Counted from the first letter of the stretch, positions 43,603-53,310 are shown. The stretch is DNA of 55,370 nt from CAZSSM01 sp964609385 (GCA_964609385.1 CAZSSM010000048.1:1-55370); one strand, 5' to 3'. Translations and numbers: made by a program. Notes: generated by a model from the sequence alone, not told the origin.

Positions 43603-46600
43603 TCAGGGAGTCGTTGCGCGATCGCTGTCCTGAACGGGATCGGGGGTCTCGGAGGCGTTAGGAGAGGGTCCGGCCTCGCCGATCGGCTCGATGGCCCCGC
43701 TGACTTCGGCCGACTCCGGGTTGAGGTTGAGCCCGATGGGCGCGGCTAGATCGGGCGCGGACGCTTCGGGATCAACCGACCGAGGTTGGAGCCAGCGTGC
43801 GATCCCCGAGAGGATCGCGATCAGCGTCAAGGTCCCCGCCATCTCCGCCGTGGAGGCGTTGTGCGACGGCCAGACGGGCAGCTCGGAGAGCCATCGCCAG
43901 CCGAGGATCTGCACCAGCACCGCGACCCCGACTGCGGCGACTGGGGAGACCGCCCGCAGGGGCGCGATGAGGCGCGACGCCCCGACCAAGACCAGCATCG
44001 TTGACGCGGCGATCAGCCCGGTCGAGACCGCCGCCTGCCAGCCGAGGTAGAGCCCGGCCAGGCCGAGGACAACGAGGATTCCGCTCGGTCGCCGGGCGCC
44101 AAGATGCAGGATCCCCCCGACGATCAGCCCCGCCAGGTGGCCGATCATCCCGTTGACCACCTCCGATGCCGAGGGCCCCGACTTCGGGAGCCAGCTGGGC
44201 CTTGGTTCCAGTGGGGGCACCGGGTGGAGGTTGGGGGCGATGATCGGCCCGAGGTAACCGATTGCGATCGCGAAGAGGATCAGTCGGATCGGGATCCGCG
44301 CGCGATCCACCGCGATCAACGTCACGGCCAGGACCGAGCAGAGCAGGACCACGTGGTAGGCGAATAGCCCGATCAGGTCCCACTTCGGATACCAGAGGAT
44401 CCAGACGACCCCGTTGTAAGAGTTTGGCCGGCGGACCGGAACCGATCCCCCCCCGGAGAGCAGCTCAAGGAACAGCAAGGCCAAGACGATCGAGCCGGTC
44501 GCCGCCTCGACGAGCGGATAGCGCGGTGCGATCGGAGCCGAGCAGCTCCGGCAACGCCCACGGAGTCGGAGCCAGCCGACGATCGGCAGGTTCTCCCGGA
44601 ACGTCAGCGGCGTCTCACAGGCCGGGCAGTGCGACTTGCGGCCCAAGAGCGGCATTCCCCGGGGCATCCGGTAGACGACCACGTTCAGAAAGCTTCCGAT
44701 GGCGGCGCCCAGGACGAAGAACATGACGGCGGTCAGGGCGCGAAGGGTCGCGATGGTCCGCTCCTCGGCCCTGGACATATCCTTGACCGATACAATGCCC
44801 AGATTGCTCAAGGTTTGAGTTGGGGATGTCGCGTTCTCATCGGTTGGTTCCATCTCCGCATACCTGTCGGCCGCCTCCATCCCCGCGAAGATTTCCGGGA
44901 AGGGTGGCAGTTCGAGAGGGCCGTCCTCCTGCTCGGACATCTCTTCCCTGTCGGTCGCTTCCGTTCCGGCGAAGATTTCTGGGAAGGGCGGCAGTTCGAG
45001 GGGGGTATCCTCCTGGGCCGTCGCCTTCGGCGGACCGACAACCATCGACAGGATGAGCGCCCCGACCCCGGTCAGAAAGGCCCGTCGGTTACGGTCGGTC
45101 GGCTTTCGGGCGTCGGTCTCGTCGGGGATCGCCCGGAGCGCGGCCCGGGTGCAGACCCGCGCGGCCTCCCGGCAGAGTCGACGGATGGACTCGGGATCGC
45201 CGAGGGCCGACCCCTCCCGATGGGGAGGCGCGTAGCAGGCCCAGTCGGCCAGGCGGACCAGTCGGAGGACGGCCGAGCGGGTCGGCTCGTCGGGCAGGCC
45301 GGCGGCGGTCCGGCCGTACCAGTCGTGGAGCGTCGACGACCGTGGACGTTCCCAGCCTGAGAGGGCGGACCGACGCTCCAGGAGCCGGACCGTCGCGATC
45401 ACGCGACGACGGGCCTCGCCACGGAAGGTTAGCCACCAGACCAGCGTCGCCAGGCCCGCCGCGATCCAGGTCCGGCCCGCGAAGAGAAGACTTGTGGCGA
45501 CCACTGCGGCGATTGTCTCGACCGGATGCCGCCCGATCCAACGCGCGGTCGCCAGCAGACCCTCCCAGAGCCTGGACATCAGCGACGGCTCTGGCCCGAG
45601 CACCTCGAAGCCGGGCGTCGCCTCGATGAGGACCCACTCCCGGGACGGCAACTGGACTTCGGCCCAGGTGTGCAGGTCACGCGGCATCAGGACCGGTGTC
45701 CAGCCCGATTCCTCATCGAAACGTTTGGGATCCGCGTAGAGTCCCTGCACGAACCGGGTCGGATAGCCCAGGTTCCGCAGCAGGATGCAGGCGGCCGTGG
45801 CAAAGACGTAGTCGTCCCCCCGTCGCTGTTCGAAGAGGAAATGGGCGACGGCGTCCTCGCAATCGTCCGGGAGGATCGCATCGGGATCCCGCTCATATTC
45901 GGTCCGGAGGTGAGCCATGATCGCCTCGACCTGTGGCCAGCCGCGCCCGATACCCTCGGTCCATCGACGTGCCAGCTCGGCGATCCGGGGATCGGCCGTC
46001 GGTCGCTCGTCGTCTTCCGACGTCTCGATCATCATCTCAGACTTCAGGTATTTCGGTATGGCATAGGACGATCCGGCCGGGAACTCCAGCCGTCGGAGGC
46101 GATCCGGGTCGACCGTTGGGGTCCTCGTCTCGAGGGTGGTCTGCTTCGGGAAGTACTCGGCCCGGTAGCGGAGGATGCCGTCCTGGGCCCGGGCGAAGAA
46201 GTCGGGCCGCTCGATGAGGTCGATCCGGAAACGGTCGCAGCCGGCCGGCAGCGGGACCTGAGGCGCCTCGACGGAGCCGACGACGACCTCGTGCTGCACG
46301 GTGCCGCCATCGATCCCGGGGTCCTCCCGGGGGATCTCGATCCAGCCTGCGAAGCCGAGGCGGAGATCGACCCGCTCCTGCCCGACCCTGGGTTCCTTCC
46401 AGGACCGGCCGTCGAACTCGTCATAGGCGATCAGCCGGATGTGCACCGGGGTCTTCCCCCGGACGGAGTAGGCCGCGTTGGATGGCCCTTCGGGCGGGTC
46501 CTCTTGGCGACGTCGGCCTTCCCGGACGGCGGAGAACTCGCGGGTCGGGTCGGACTGGCGGGAGCGCTCCTCCTGAATCTCCTCGCCCAGGTTCTCCACG

Positions 46601-47466
46601 GCGATCGCGAGGCTCCGCTTCTGGTTGAACTCCTCCGGCTCGCCCCAACGCTCGTTCGAGGCATCGTAGAGCGACAGCTCGTGGGTCTCGAGGAAGAGGT
46701 CGCTGTTGACGGGGCCGGTGGTCGTCGCGTTGTCGATCCCCCGGGCCAGGTTCGGACCGTCGCCGACGCCGGAGCGGGCCGAAGGGTCGCTGATGGTCGA
46801 ACCGCCGGAGGTCGGCAACAGCTCGCCGAGCACGCCGATCGTCCGGTCCGGGCCCACGACCAGGACCGTCATCCCGCCGACGAGCAGGCCCCAGACGGTG
46901 ATCGCCAGCACGGGGGGTCGGCGTTGCGTCCCTTCCAGCAGCTTCACCTGGATGACGCTCCAGTAGAGCAGGATCAGCCAGTAGCTGCCCAGCAACGCGT
47001 AGAGCGCCGAGAGCGCGTAGAGGACCCGATGCTCGGCCAGGACCGAGCAGAAGAGCATCGTGGCCAGCGTGATCCCGCCGGAGAGCCGCAGGCAGACCGG
47101 GTTGCCGGACAGCGCGATCGCCGAGAGCGCTGCGTCCCGGATCAGCAGCACGAGCAGCAACTCGTAGGGCAACCCCTCCGACCCGAAGAGCGTCGCCGCC
47201 AGGTCGGCTGCCCAGAGGGTGGCGATCATCAGCGAGGCCGCGATCATAGTGGCCGCCGAGGGCACCGACTCGACCCGCCCCTTGAGGTGAAGGAACCGGT
47301 GGATGCCCACCGCCCCGGCGATTAGAAGGGCGACCTGGGTGAGCCTCAGCCAGCCCGGCACGTCGGGGCGGTCCAGGGTGTACTCCGCGGCCAGGACGGC
47401 GATCGCCGCGAGCACGAAGCCGAGTCGGACGAGCTGACGTCCCGACCGAGTCTCTTCAGTTCGCAT
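43603..47466 (-). CDS. Transglutaminase (TgpA-like) fused to prepilin-peptidase-like domain, both degenerate
   Basis: 1287 residues. It begins with an N-terminal block of about six membrane helices (LVRLGFVLAAIAVLAAEYTL onward), a periplasmic linker, then a transglutaminase core (HFLFEQRRGDDYVFATAAC, PTRFVQGLY, LHTWAEVQL, WVLIEATPG). At the nucleophile position three residues before FAT the family cysteine is an aspartate, and the triad aspartate (usually DPTPG) is glutamate; the histidine is kept. After a Tat-like hydrophobic segment (NRRAFLTGVGALILSMVVG, ~789) and two copies of ELPPFPEIFAG, the C-terminal ~390 residues resemble a type IV prepilin peptidase: GAAIGSFLNVVVYRMPRGMP, four cysteines (CPAC, CRSC), APRYPLVEAATG. 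The GxGD catalytic motif is not found. Start ATG 47466 overlaps the DUF58 gene by 11 bases. Confidence 0.8.
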   Translation of the reverse strand: MRTEETRSGRQLVRLGFVLAAIAVLAAEYTLDRPDVPGWLRLTQVALLIAGAVGIHRFLHLKGRVESVPSAATMIAASLMIATLWAADLAATLFGSEGLPYELLLVLLIRDAALSAIALSGNPVCLRLSGGITLATMLFCSVLAEHRVLYALSALYALLGSYWLILLYWSVIQVKLLEGTQRRPPVLAITVWGLLVGGMTVLVVGPDRTIGVLGELLPTSGGSTISDPSARSGVGDGPNLARGIDNATTTGPVNSDLFLETHELSLYDASNERWGEPEEFNQKRSLAIAVENLGEEIQEERSRQSDPTREFSAVREGRRRQEDPPEGPSNAAYSVRGKTPVHIRLIAYDEFDGRSWKEPRVGQERVDLRLGFAGWIEIPREDPGIDGGTVQHEVVVGSVEAPQVPLPAGCDRFRIDLIERPDFFARAQDGILRYRAEYFPKQTTLETRTPTVDPDRLRRLEFPAGSSYAIPKYLKSEMMIETSEDDERPTADPRIAELARRWTEGIGRGWPQVEAIMAHLRTEYERDPDAILPDDCEDAVAHFLFEQRRGDDYVFATAACILLRNLGYPTRFVQGLYADPKRFDEESGWTPVLMPRDLHTWAEVQLPSREWVLIEATPGFEVLGPEPSLMSRLWEGLLATARWIGRHPVETIAAVVATSLLFAGRTWIAAGLATLVWWLTFRGEARRRVIATVRLLERRSALSGWERPRSSTLHDWYGRTAAGLPDEPTRSAVLRLVRLADWACYAPPHREGSALGDPESIRRLCREAARVCTRAALRAIPDETDARKPTDRNRRAFLTGVGALILSMVVGPPKATAQEDTPLELPPFPEIFAGTEATDREEMSEQEDGPLELPPFPEIFAGMEAADRYAEMEPTDENATSPTQTLSNLGIVSVKDMSRAEERTIATLRALTAVMFFVLGAAIGSFLNVVVYRMPRGMPLLGRKSHCPACETPLTFRENLPIVGWLRLRGRCRSCSAPIAPRYPLVEAATGSIVLALLFLELLSGGGSVPVRRPNSYNGVVWILWYPKWDLIGLFAYHVVLLCSVLAVTLIAVDRARIPIRLILFAIAIGYLGPIIAPNLHPVPPLEPRPSWLPKSGPSASEVVNGMIGHLAGLIVGGILHLGARRPSGILVVLGLAGLYLGWQAAVSTGLIAASTMLVLVGASRLIAPLRAVSPVAAVGVAVLVQILGWRWLSELPVWPSHNASTAEMAGTLTLIAILSGIARWLQPRSVDPEASAPDLAAPIGLNLNPESAEVSGAIEPIGEAGPSPNASETPDPVQDSDRATTP

Positions 47467-48784
47467 CGAGGACCTCCCGCCAGGCGCGACGGAACTGGCC
47501 GCGGACGTCGTCGGCATCGTTGAGTTCGATCCAGGGCCGGACGGGCAGGCGGGGAGCATGCTCGTCGTGCCCGCCTCGACTTGCCTCGAACGCCCCAGCC
47601 CGGAGGACGATCGCTCGGGCCGACCGGGACCAGAGGGCCGCGACCCCCGGTTGATCGAGGCTGCGGTCGGTGGTGATGACGGCCTGCAAGCCGTCGCGGA
47701 ACCGTCGGGCCGGCCGGGAGGCCAGGATGGTCCGAAGCGTCGTTGACGGATCGGCCGGGATCCGCGCGAGCGTATCCATGAGCCGTTCCCGCTGCAGGCC
47801 TCCGGAGCCGGTCGACACGGCCCGGTCACCCACCAACAGTTCCACCAACGCGCCTCGGGCCAGGAACACCTCGATCAGGGTCGCGGCGATCCGGATGGCC
47901 CACTCCCGAGAGCCGTCGGGCCCCCGGCCGCCGTGGACGGCCGGCTCGACATCGAGCACGACCTGCATGAGCAGGTTGGCGCTCGCCTGGCGCTCGCAGA
48001 CGATCAAGCGATCGTACCGGGCCGATTGCGCCCAGTGGATCCGGCGGAGCGGTTCCCCCTGCACGTAGGGCCGGACGCCGAGGAAGTCGCCGGAGTGGCC
48101 GGCCCGGTTGAGGAAGACCAGGCCCTCCCGGGTCCGGTCGCTGGCGGCCGCCTCGGGGATCGCGTCGATCGCGAAAGTGAGCGGCCAGACGATCAGGTTG
48201 CCGCCCGATTCCAGGGACCGCTGCGCCTCCCAGAGTCCGAAAGGGAAGCCCGTCCGCAGGCAGGTCGTGCCGATTGGATACTCGCCACGGACCCGGGGGA
48301 CGTACGGGAACTCGAATTCGGTCGTCCTCCAGCCCGGCACGACGGCGAGGTTCACCACCGAGTCGGCCGCCTCGCCACCGTGCAGGCGGAGGCCCCAGGA
48401 GCCCAGGGGCAGGTAGTTCGTCACGATCAGCCGAGCCCGCGTCCCCTTCCCTTCGACGGTGCGCCGGTCCTCGAAGACCAGGCGGCCCCGGAGCGCTAGC
48501 AGGCTGAGCTTCGGCCAGGCCAGCCCAAGCCCAATCACCGAGCCGACCCCGATCAGCAGGACGTAGGCCCTCGCGTGGACGAACCAGCCGCAGAGCACCG
48601 CCGCGACCGCCGCCATGAGCAGGCTCCCCAGCGGATACCGCCAGGGCAGGTAGACATTCACGAACGAGAGGTGATCCGCCTCGACCAGGACGTGACGGAT
48701 CCTGAGCAGCCAACGTTGGACCCACGATCCGCCCACCGGTCTGTGGTGCTCCTGAGGCGTCGTCGACGAACTCTGCACTGCCAT
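47456..48784 (-). CDS. DUF58 (VWA-like) membrane protein
   Basis: 442 residues from an ATG at 48784 with GGGAGG 7 bases upstream (an earlier ATG at 48808 is possible). Two N-terminal membrane helices (YPLGSLLMAAVAAVLCGWFV, YVLLIGVGSVIGLGLAW) precede a beta-rich part and the DUF58 signature DFLGVRPYVQGEPLRRIHWA QSARYDRLIV, which belongs to a VWA-like domain. DUF58 proteins usually sit in MoxR-DUF58-transglutaminase operons that act in cell envelope maturation; here the transglutaminase follows with an 11-base overlap, but no MoxR ATPase gene is in the window. The last ~90 residues are the less conserved tail of the domain. Confidence 0.88.
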   Translation of the reverse strand: MAVQSSSTTPQEHHRPVGGSWVQRWLLRIRHVLVEADHLSFVNVYLPWRYPLGSLLMAAVAAVLCGWFVHARAYVLLIGVGSVIGLGLAWPKLSLLALRGRLVFEDRRTVEGKGTRARLIVTNYLPLGSWGLRLHGGEAADSVVNLAVVPGWRTTEFEFPYVPRVRGEYPIGTTCLRTGFPFGLWEAQRSLESGGNLIVWPLTFAIDAIPEAAASDRTREGLVFLNRAGHSGDFLGVRPYVQGEPLRRIHWAQSARYDRLIVCERQASANLLMQVVLDVEPAVHGGRGPDGSREWAIRIAATLIEVFLARGALVELLVGDRAVSTGSGGLQRERLMDTLARIPADPSTTLRTILASRPARRFRDGLQAVITTDRSLDQPGVAALWSRSARAIVLRAGAFEASRGGHDEHAPRLPVRPWIELNDADDVRGQFRRAWREVLDAN

Positions 48785-49176
48785 TTCGCTGCCTCCCGGT
48801 CGATCCACTGGGCCCCCTTTCGGCGCATTTCCCTTCGACTTCGACGCCTCGTCCCCGCACCAACGACCTGCAAGACCGTGTTAGGCCGGTCGTGGGGCAA
48901 GGCCCAGCCCGTGCGAGGAATGGGGCCGTCTCGCTATCGCGATTCGATCTGTTGGCGACCGTTGTTCGGGCGTTGACCTGTTCCGACGGCAGCCGCAATC
49001 GACCTGCCAGGCGTCTACGAGGGATGCGCCGGCGGTACCGGTGGCGACGATCGTCGCCGGTTCGTTGGGCGGGGTGACCTCTCTGAACCGTCGTCCCCGA
49101 GATCTCAGCGGAAGGCTATCCACCCAACGCACTCGATAGCGTGGGGAGTCGCGGTTTGCGAGTCGGTCCAATTGAA
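48785..49176. other. Spacer upstream of the DUF58 gene
   Basis: About 390 bases; frames on both strands overlap this region but none has protein-like composition. It should carry the promoter of the DUF58 unit (minus strand); I see no clear hexamers. Confidence 0.4.
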
Positions 49177-49530
49177 TCAGGCGAGGTGTGTGGGGGGTGG
49201 CCGAGGGTCTCTGGGGAGACGACCGATCCTCTGAGGACGGATCGATATGGTCGCGATGAACGCGATATGCTCGGCCGACTCCGAGCAGACCGGGATCGAG
49301 AGGACAGGAAGCTGTTCCTGACCGATAACGTGGCAGATCTGGCAGTCGGAGTGATCGGAGTCGGGCGGCTCGGAGGGCGGATGATGCCCTTCCGAGGAGC
49401 AACTCGAAGCGACCTCAACGTGCGGACAATCGTCATCGTGCAAGGCGTGCAGGCCGGAACCGCAGGCCGAGATCAGCCCATAGAATCCGAGCAGCAGAGT
49501 GGCGATGGTCCGTCGTGAGAAGGCCGTCAT
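49177..49530 (-). CDS. Small exported Cys/His-rich protein, DUF2946-like
   Basis: 117 residues from an ATG at 49530 (the frame is open to 49656 but reads poorly before it). A signal-like helix (RRTIATLLLGFYGLISACGS) with a possible lipobox cysteine is followed by a stretch crowded with Cys, His and Asp (LHALHDDDCPHVEVASSCSS, then DHSDCQICHVI). This resembles the DUF2946 type of small metal-rich exported proteins (HxDCxxC), which suggests copper or other metal binding, by analogy only. The binding site is weak. Its neighbours give no functional hint. Confidence 0.5.
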   Translation of the reverse strand: MTAFSRRTIATLLLGFYGLISACGSGLHALHDDDCPHVEVASSCSSEGHHPPSEPPDSDHSDCQICHVIGQEQLPVLSIPVCSESAEHIAFIATISIRPQRIGRLPRDPRPPPTHLA

Positions 49531-49872
49531 AGGGCGCCGGTGGGCCTGACTGGGGAGCGTTTTCTCGAGGTGGCGAGGCTGTTCGGAAGGTCCGCCCATT
49601 TCAAGGATTAGGCGCGAATCCGGGGCCGGAGTCAAGCTTGTCCCGGAATCCGGCACAGCCGAGGGCTCCGGGATCGGAATAACGGCGAGGTGTTCTTTCG
49701 CGCTCTTTTGTTGGTGTCGGTCTGGCGAGTCGTCGGGTCATGAAAGCTCATCCCGACCGGCCGGTTGCCTCAACAAACTGCGCTGGAGCAGACGGCTCGG
49801 TCCAAGGCCCAGGGAGTTTGGTGTCCTCCGCCTCTTAAGCAGTAACTATATGAATAGTTGGAAGCTATGATT
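49531..49872. other. Spacer between the small Cys/His protein and the dehydratase gene
   Basis: No gene seen. A short inverted repeat AACTAT/ATAGTT (49844-49859) sits 14 bases beyond the stop of the minus-strand dehydratase gene and may be a weak terminator. Confidence 0.35.
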
Positions 49873-50976
49873 TCACTCTACGACCAGGACCGGGTCGCCC
49901 AAGACCTCCATCCTCGGCGTAATGCCGAGGCCGGGGGCCGTCGGCGCGGCCATCCGACCGTCGACGCGCTTCGGGGCTCCCTCGGCCGTGCTGACGGTCA
50001 CATAGCTGTTGAAGTCGGTCGAGGTGAAGAGGTGTTCCGTCGGCGTGCTGTGGGCCAGATGAGCGATCGCCGCCGTGACCACGTCCCCGCCCCAGCTATC
50101 CTCAATCGTCAACGCCAGGCCCATCGAGATGCAGAGGTCGCGCGCCTGCCGTGCGCGGGTCAAGCCGCCGAACTTGCTGATCTTGATGTTCACCACGTCC
50201 ATGGCCCGATCGCCGTGGGCGCGCAACAGCATGTCGAGCGAGTCGACGTTCTCGTCGAGCACGAAGGGATGGTCGCAGTGACGGCGGACCGTCAGGCATT
50301 CCTCGTAGGTCCGGCAGGGTTGCTCGATATAGACGTCGACCTCGCGGACCGCCCGGACGACCCTGAGGGCGTCGTGCATCAACCACCCTGTGTTGGCGTC
50401 GGCCACCAGGCGATCGCCCGGCTGCAGCTCCGAGGCCACGGCGCGGATCCGGGCGATGTCCACGTCCGGGTCGCCGCCGACCTTCAACTGGAATCGGCGG
50501 TAGCCCTCCGCGCGATAGCCGGCCACCCGTTGGGCCATCGCCTCGGGGGCCTCCTGGGAGATCGCGCGATAAAGCACGAAGTCCTCGCCGTAACGGCCGC
50601 CAAGCAAGACGCACACGGGGAGCCCGCATGCCTTGCCGAGCAGATCCCAACAGGCCATATCGATGGCCGACTTGACGTACGGGTGCCCCTGGAGCGCAGC
50701 GTCCATCCGACGATTGAGCCGATCGATCTGTCGAGGGTCTTCTCCGAGCAAATGCGGGCCGAGTTCGGCGATCCCAGCGCGGGCCCCGTTGGCGTAGGCG
50801 GGTAGGTAGAACGGGCCGAGCGGGCAGACCTCACCGTGACCGATCAGTCCCAGATCGGTCTCGATCGCGACGATCGTGCTGTCGAACACGGAGACTGACT
50901 TGCCGCCCGACCAGTTGTAGCTCCCCTCGTGGAGCGGGAGGTCGACCTGATACGCTGAGATCCGGCGGATCTTCAT
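49873..50976 (-). CDS. cis-3-hydroxy-L-proline dehydratase (enolase superfamily)
   Basis: Would remove water from cis-3-hydroxy-L-proline to give delta-1-pyrroline-2-carboxylate. 367 residues, the family length. The N-terminal capping domain reads MKIRRISAYQVDLPLHEGSY, NWSGGKSVSVFDSTIVAIET and GHGEVCPLGPFYLPAYA; the barrel has the metal ligands in VADANTGW, IEQPC and LDENVDS and the base lysine in KISKFGG. The usual KxK motif is RFQLKVGG, with Gln in place of the first lysine, as I recall for the characterised cis-3-hydroxyproline dehydratase. The divergent neighbour encodes the reductase of the next step, which supports the call. The ATG at 50976 fixes the family start. Confidence 0.85.
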   Translation of the reverse strand: MKIRRISAYQVDLPLHEGSYNWSGGKSVSVFDSTIVAIETDLGLIGHGEVCPLGPFYLPAYANGARAGIAELGPHLLGEDPRQIDRLNRRMDAALQGHPYVKSAIDMACWDLLGKACGLPVCVLLGGRYGEDFVLYRAISQEAPEAMAQRVAGYRAEGYRRFQLKVGGDPDVDIARIRAVASELQPGDRLVADANTGWLMHDALRVVRAVREVDVYIEQPCRTYEECLTVRRHCDHPFVLDENVDSLDMLLRAHGDRAMDVVNIKISKFGGLTRARQARDLCISMGLALTIEDSWGGDVVTAAIAHLAHSTPTEHLFTSTDFNSYVTVSTAEGAPKRVDGRMAAPTAPGLGITPRMEVLGDPVLVVE

Positions 50977-51093
50977 GGGGTTCGCCACTCGTCGGCTCGG
51001 AGTTCGCTCGTTTCGTGTCGTCGGCTTCGGGCGCCGGGTGGGAGACCGCCATCGTAATCCCTGTCTCCACGGGTTCCAACGGATTTCGACACC

Positions 51094-52113
51094 ATGCTGC
51101 TGCTCAACGCCTCGGAAGTCCGGCGGGCCCTGCCGATGCGCTCGGCCGTCGAGGCCATGAAGCGGGCCTTCGCCGCGTTGAGCGCGGGCGATGCGATCGT
51201 GCCCCATCGGGCCGTCTTGCCCGTCTCGAGGCACGCTGGCGTCAGCCTCGTCATGTCCTCCTACGTCGATTCGATCGACCGACCTGACCAATCGCTGGCG
51301 GTGAAGGTCGTTTCGCTCTTCGATGGCAACCCCGGACGCGGTCTGGCACGCGTCCAGGCGACGGTGCTCCTGCTCGAGCCCGAGACCGGTCGACTCGAGG
51401 CCGTGCTCGATGGCGCCGCCTTGACGGCGATCCGGACCGCCGCGGCTTCTGGTGCGGCGACCGACCTGCTCGCCCGCTCTGAGTCCCGCACATTGGCGAT
51501 CTTCGGGGCGGGTGTCCAGGCGCGCACCCACATCGAGGCCGTCTGCGCGGTCCGGGCGATCGAGTCGGTGCGCGTCTTCAGTCCGACGCCCTCGAAGGTG
51601 GAGGCCTTGGTTCGAGAATTCTCGGGACGGACCGATCTCGACGCCCGATTCGTTGCGGTGCGCTCGGCGTCGGAGGCCCTCGAAGGGGCCGACATCGTGT
51701 GCACGACGACGACGTCTCGGGAGCCCATCTTCGACGACCTCGACATCCGGCCGGGCACCCATATCAACGCGGTCGGCTCCTACGTTCCCGAGGTCGCCGA
51801 AGTGCCCCCCGAGACGGTCGCTCGCGCCCGGGTGGTCGTCGACAGTCGCGAGGCGGCCTGGATCGAGGCGGGCGACCTCATTCGGACGCTACGATCGGGG
51901 CTCATCGACGCCGAGCACGTCGACGCCGAGCTGGGTGAACTCGTCCTCGGCCGCAAACCCGGACGATCGGATCCCCGAGAGATCACCCTCTTCAAGTCGG
52001 TCGGTGTCGCCGTCCAGGATGCCGTGGCCGCCCGGAGCGCCGTCGATAACGCCCGAGAGGCGGGCCTCGGGACCGAAATCCCATTTGAACCTCGCATTCC
52101 GAATGATTCATGA
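51094..52113 (+). CDS. Ornithine cyclodeaminase/mu-crystallin family; probable delta-1-pyrroline-2-carboxylate reductase
   Basis: 339 residues, the family length. Landmarks: LLLNASEVRRALPMRSAVEA, the substrate loop VVSLFDGNPGRGLARVQATV, GAALTAIRTAAASGAATDLL and the Rossmann motif IFGAGVQARTHIEAV for NAD(P)H. Members make proline by reducing delta-1-pyrroline-2-carboxylate, cyclise ornithine, or act on other imines; the divergent cis-3-hydroxyproline dehydratase, with starts 117 bases apart, favours the first. The two would turn hydroxyproline into L-proline. ATG at 51094; the shared spacer presumably holds back-to-back promoters. Confidence 0.85.
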   Translation: MLLLNASEVRRALPMRSAVEAMKRAFAALSAGDAIVPHRAVLPVSRHAGVSLVMSSYVDSIDRPDQSLAVKVVSLFDGNPGRGLARVQATVLLLEPETGRLEAVLDGAALTAIRTAAASGAATDLLARSESRTLAIFGAGVQARTHIEAVCAVRAIESVRVFSPTPSKVEALVREFSGRTDLDARFVAVRSASEALEGADIVCTTTTSREPIFDDLDIRPGTHINAVGSYVPEVAEVPPETVARARVVVDSREAAWIEAGDLIRTLRSGLIDAEHVDAELGELVLGRKPGRSDPREITLFKSVGVAVQDAVAARSAVDNAREAGLGTEIPFEPRIPNDS

Positions 52114-52279
52114 ATCGCCGTGCGAGGGGGTGAGCAGCAACCCCGATCACGTTGTCGACTGGCTTGGTGCGGGTTATTCGATGGGCCTTGTCAGTTGTGG
52201 TAGGGTAAAATATTCCTCGATTGAGGAGACGATAGAATGCCGAAAACATGAATGGAACATTGTGGATGTGGGGATCTAA

Positions 52280-52969
52280 CACGCGTTCCACCATCGTTGG
52301 ATCTCCGAGTTGAGTGACTTCCTCAATTCGGGGTCCCTACCGGAGGATTACTATGCTCTCCCCGAGCCGATCGCGGCCGGGCTGGGGCCGGACATCCTGA
52401 CGCTCCAGACCCCGCCGCCGGCCGACCCCGCGTCGACCGGCACGGCGACCCTCCCCCGGCCCCAAACTCGGTTCGTGGCCGAGACGGCCTCGGAGTTCTA
52501 TCGGCGCAAAAAGAGTTCGGTCGTCGTCCGGCACGTCAGTGGCGACCGGATGGTCGCCGTCCTGGAGATCGTCTCGCCGGGCAACAAGGCCGGCCGCGAC
52601 GGCTTCCGGGCCTTCGTCAACGAGGCGTGCGAGCTACTGGAGCATCGGATCCACCTCCTTCTCATCGATCCGTTCCCGCCGACCAAGCGGGATCCCGAGG
52701 GAATCCACTCTGCCATCTGGTCCGAGGTGACCGACGAGGAGTTCCAGCTCCCTACAGACAAACCTCTAACTTTCGTCTCCTATGAAACGGAGTTGGTCAC
52801 CCGGGCTTATATCGAGCCGATCGCCATCGGCGACCCGCTTCCGGAGATGCCGCTGTTCCTGGAACCGGAGTTTTATGTCCCCGTCGCGCTCGAGGCCACA
52901 TACATGGCGGCATACCAGGCCATGCCGCTCCGTTGGCGCCGCGTCTTGGAGCCTCCCCAAAGTGATTGA
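52280..52969 (+). pseudogene. DUF4058 family protein, 5'-truncated
   Basis: The body is a normal DUF4058 protein: LPEDYYALPEPIAAGLGPDI, FVAETASEFYRRKKSSVVVR, MVAVLEIVSPGNKAGRDGFR and LLIDPFPPTKRD, in about 230 codons. These are abundant in planctomycetes and cyanobacteria and of unknown function. The family normally starts MPSPFPGMDPYLE about 40 residues earlier; here the conserved FHHRWISELSDFLN is reached only three codons after a TAA at 52277, and the upstream 90 bases are AT-rich and unrelated. No ATG precedes it; a TTG at 52310 would give a 219-residue protein without the N-terminal motif. I read it as a gene that lost its 5' end, possibly still expressed from the TTG. Confidence 0.65.
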
Positions 52970-52972
52970 CGT

Positions 52973-53310
52973 TGCCCGACCCAGGGTGGTTTGGAGCGGG
53001 CCACCATTGTCCAAGACATCGGTACGTCCAGGATGATAAAGGGATTCGTTCCAAAGACACACGAGACGTTAAACGCTCGTGGTCCATCCAAGATTCGAGG
53101 GAGAGGTCACCGGATGCCAACGCTGGGACGGTCGCGTCCTTGACTCGGCCGTTGGGGGGCTCGATCTTAGCTGTCTTGGGCAGAGCGCCGATCCTATCGA
53201 CTCGACTCGCCAACGGGTGTGGGTGGTGCGTGTTGGCCTCCTGTCGTCTCGGACGTTGAGACGTCGTCGCCAATTCTTGGACCTCATCTCAAGCTGGAGG
53301 GGCATCAACC
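52973..53310. other. Spacer before the peptidase gene
   Basis: 338 bases with no supported gene; shadow frames only. A small CGTCTC/GAGACG repeat lies at 53245-53263. Confidence 0.35.

Noticed and set aside
47467..47829. 121-codon N-terminal extension of the transglutaminase fusion
   Set aside because: It lies fully inside the DUF58 gene and reads as Pro/Ser/Arg-rich shadow sequence; the ATG at 47466 starts a normal membrane helix region.
50977..51762. 262-codon extension of the dehydratase frame
   Set aside because: It is antisense to the reductase gene, and the enolase-superfamily N-terminus is at 50976.
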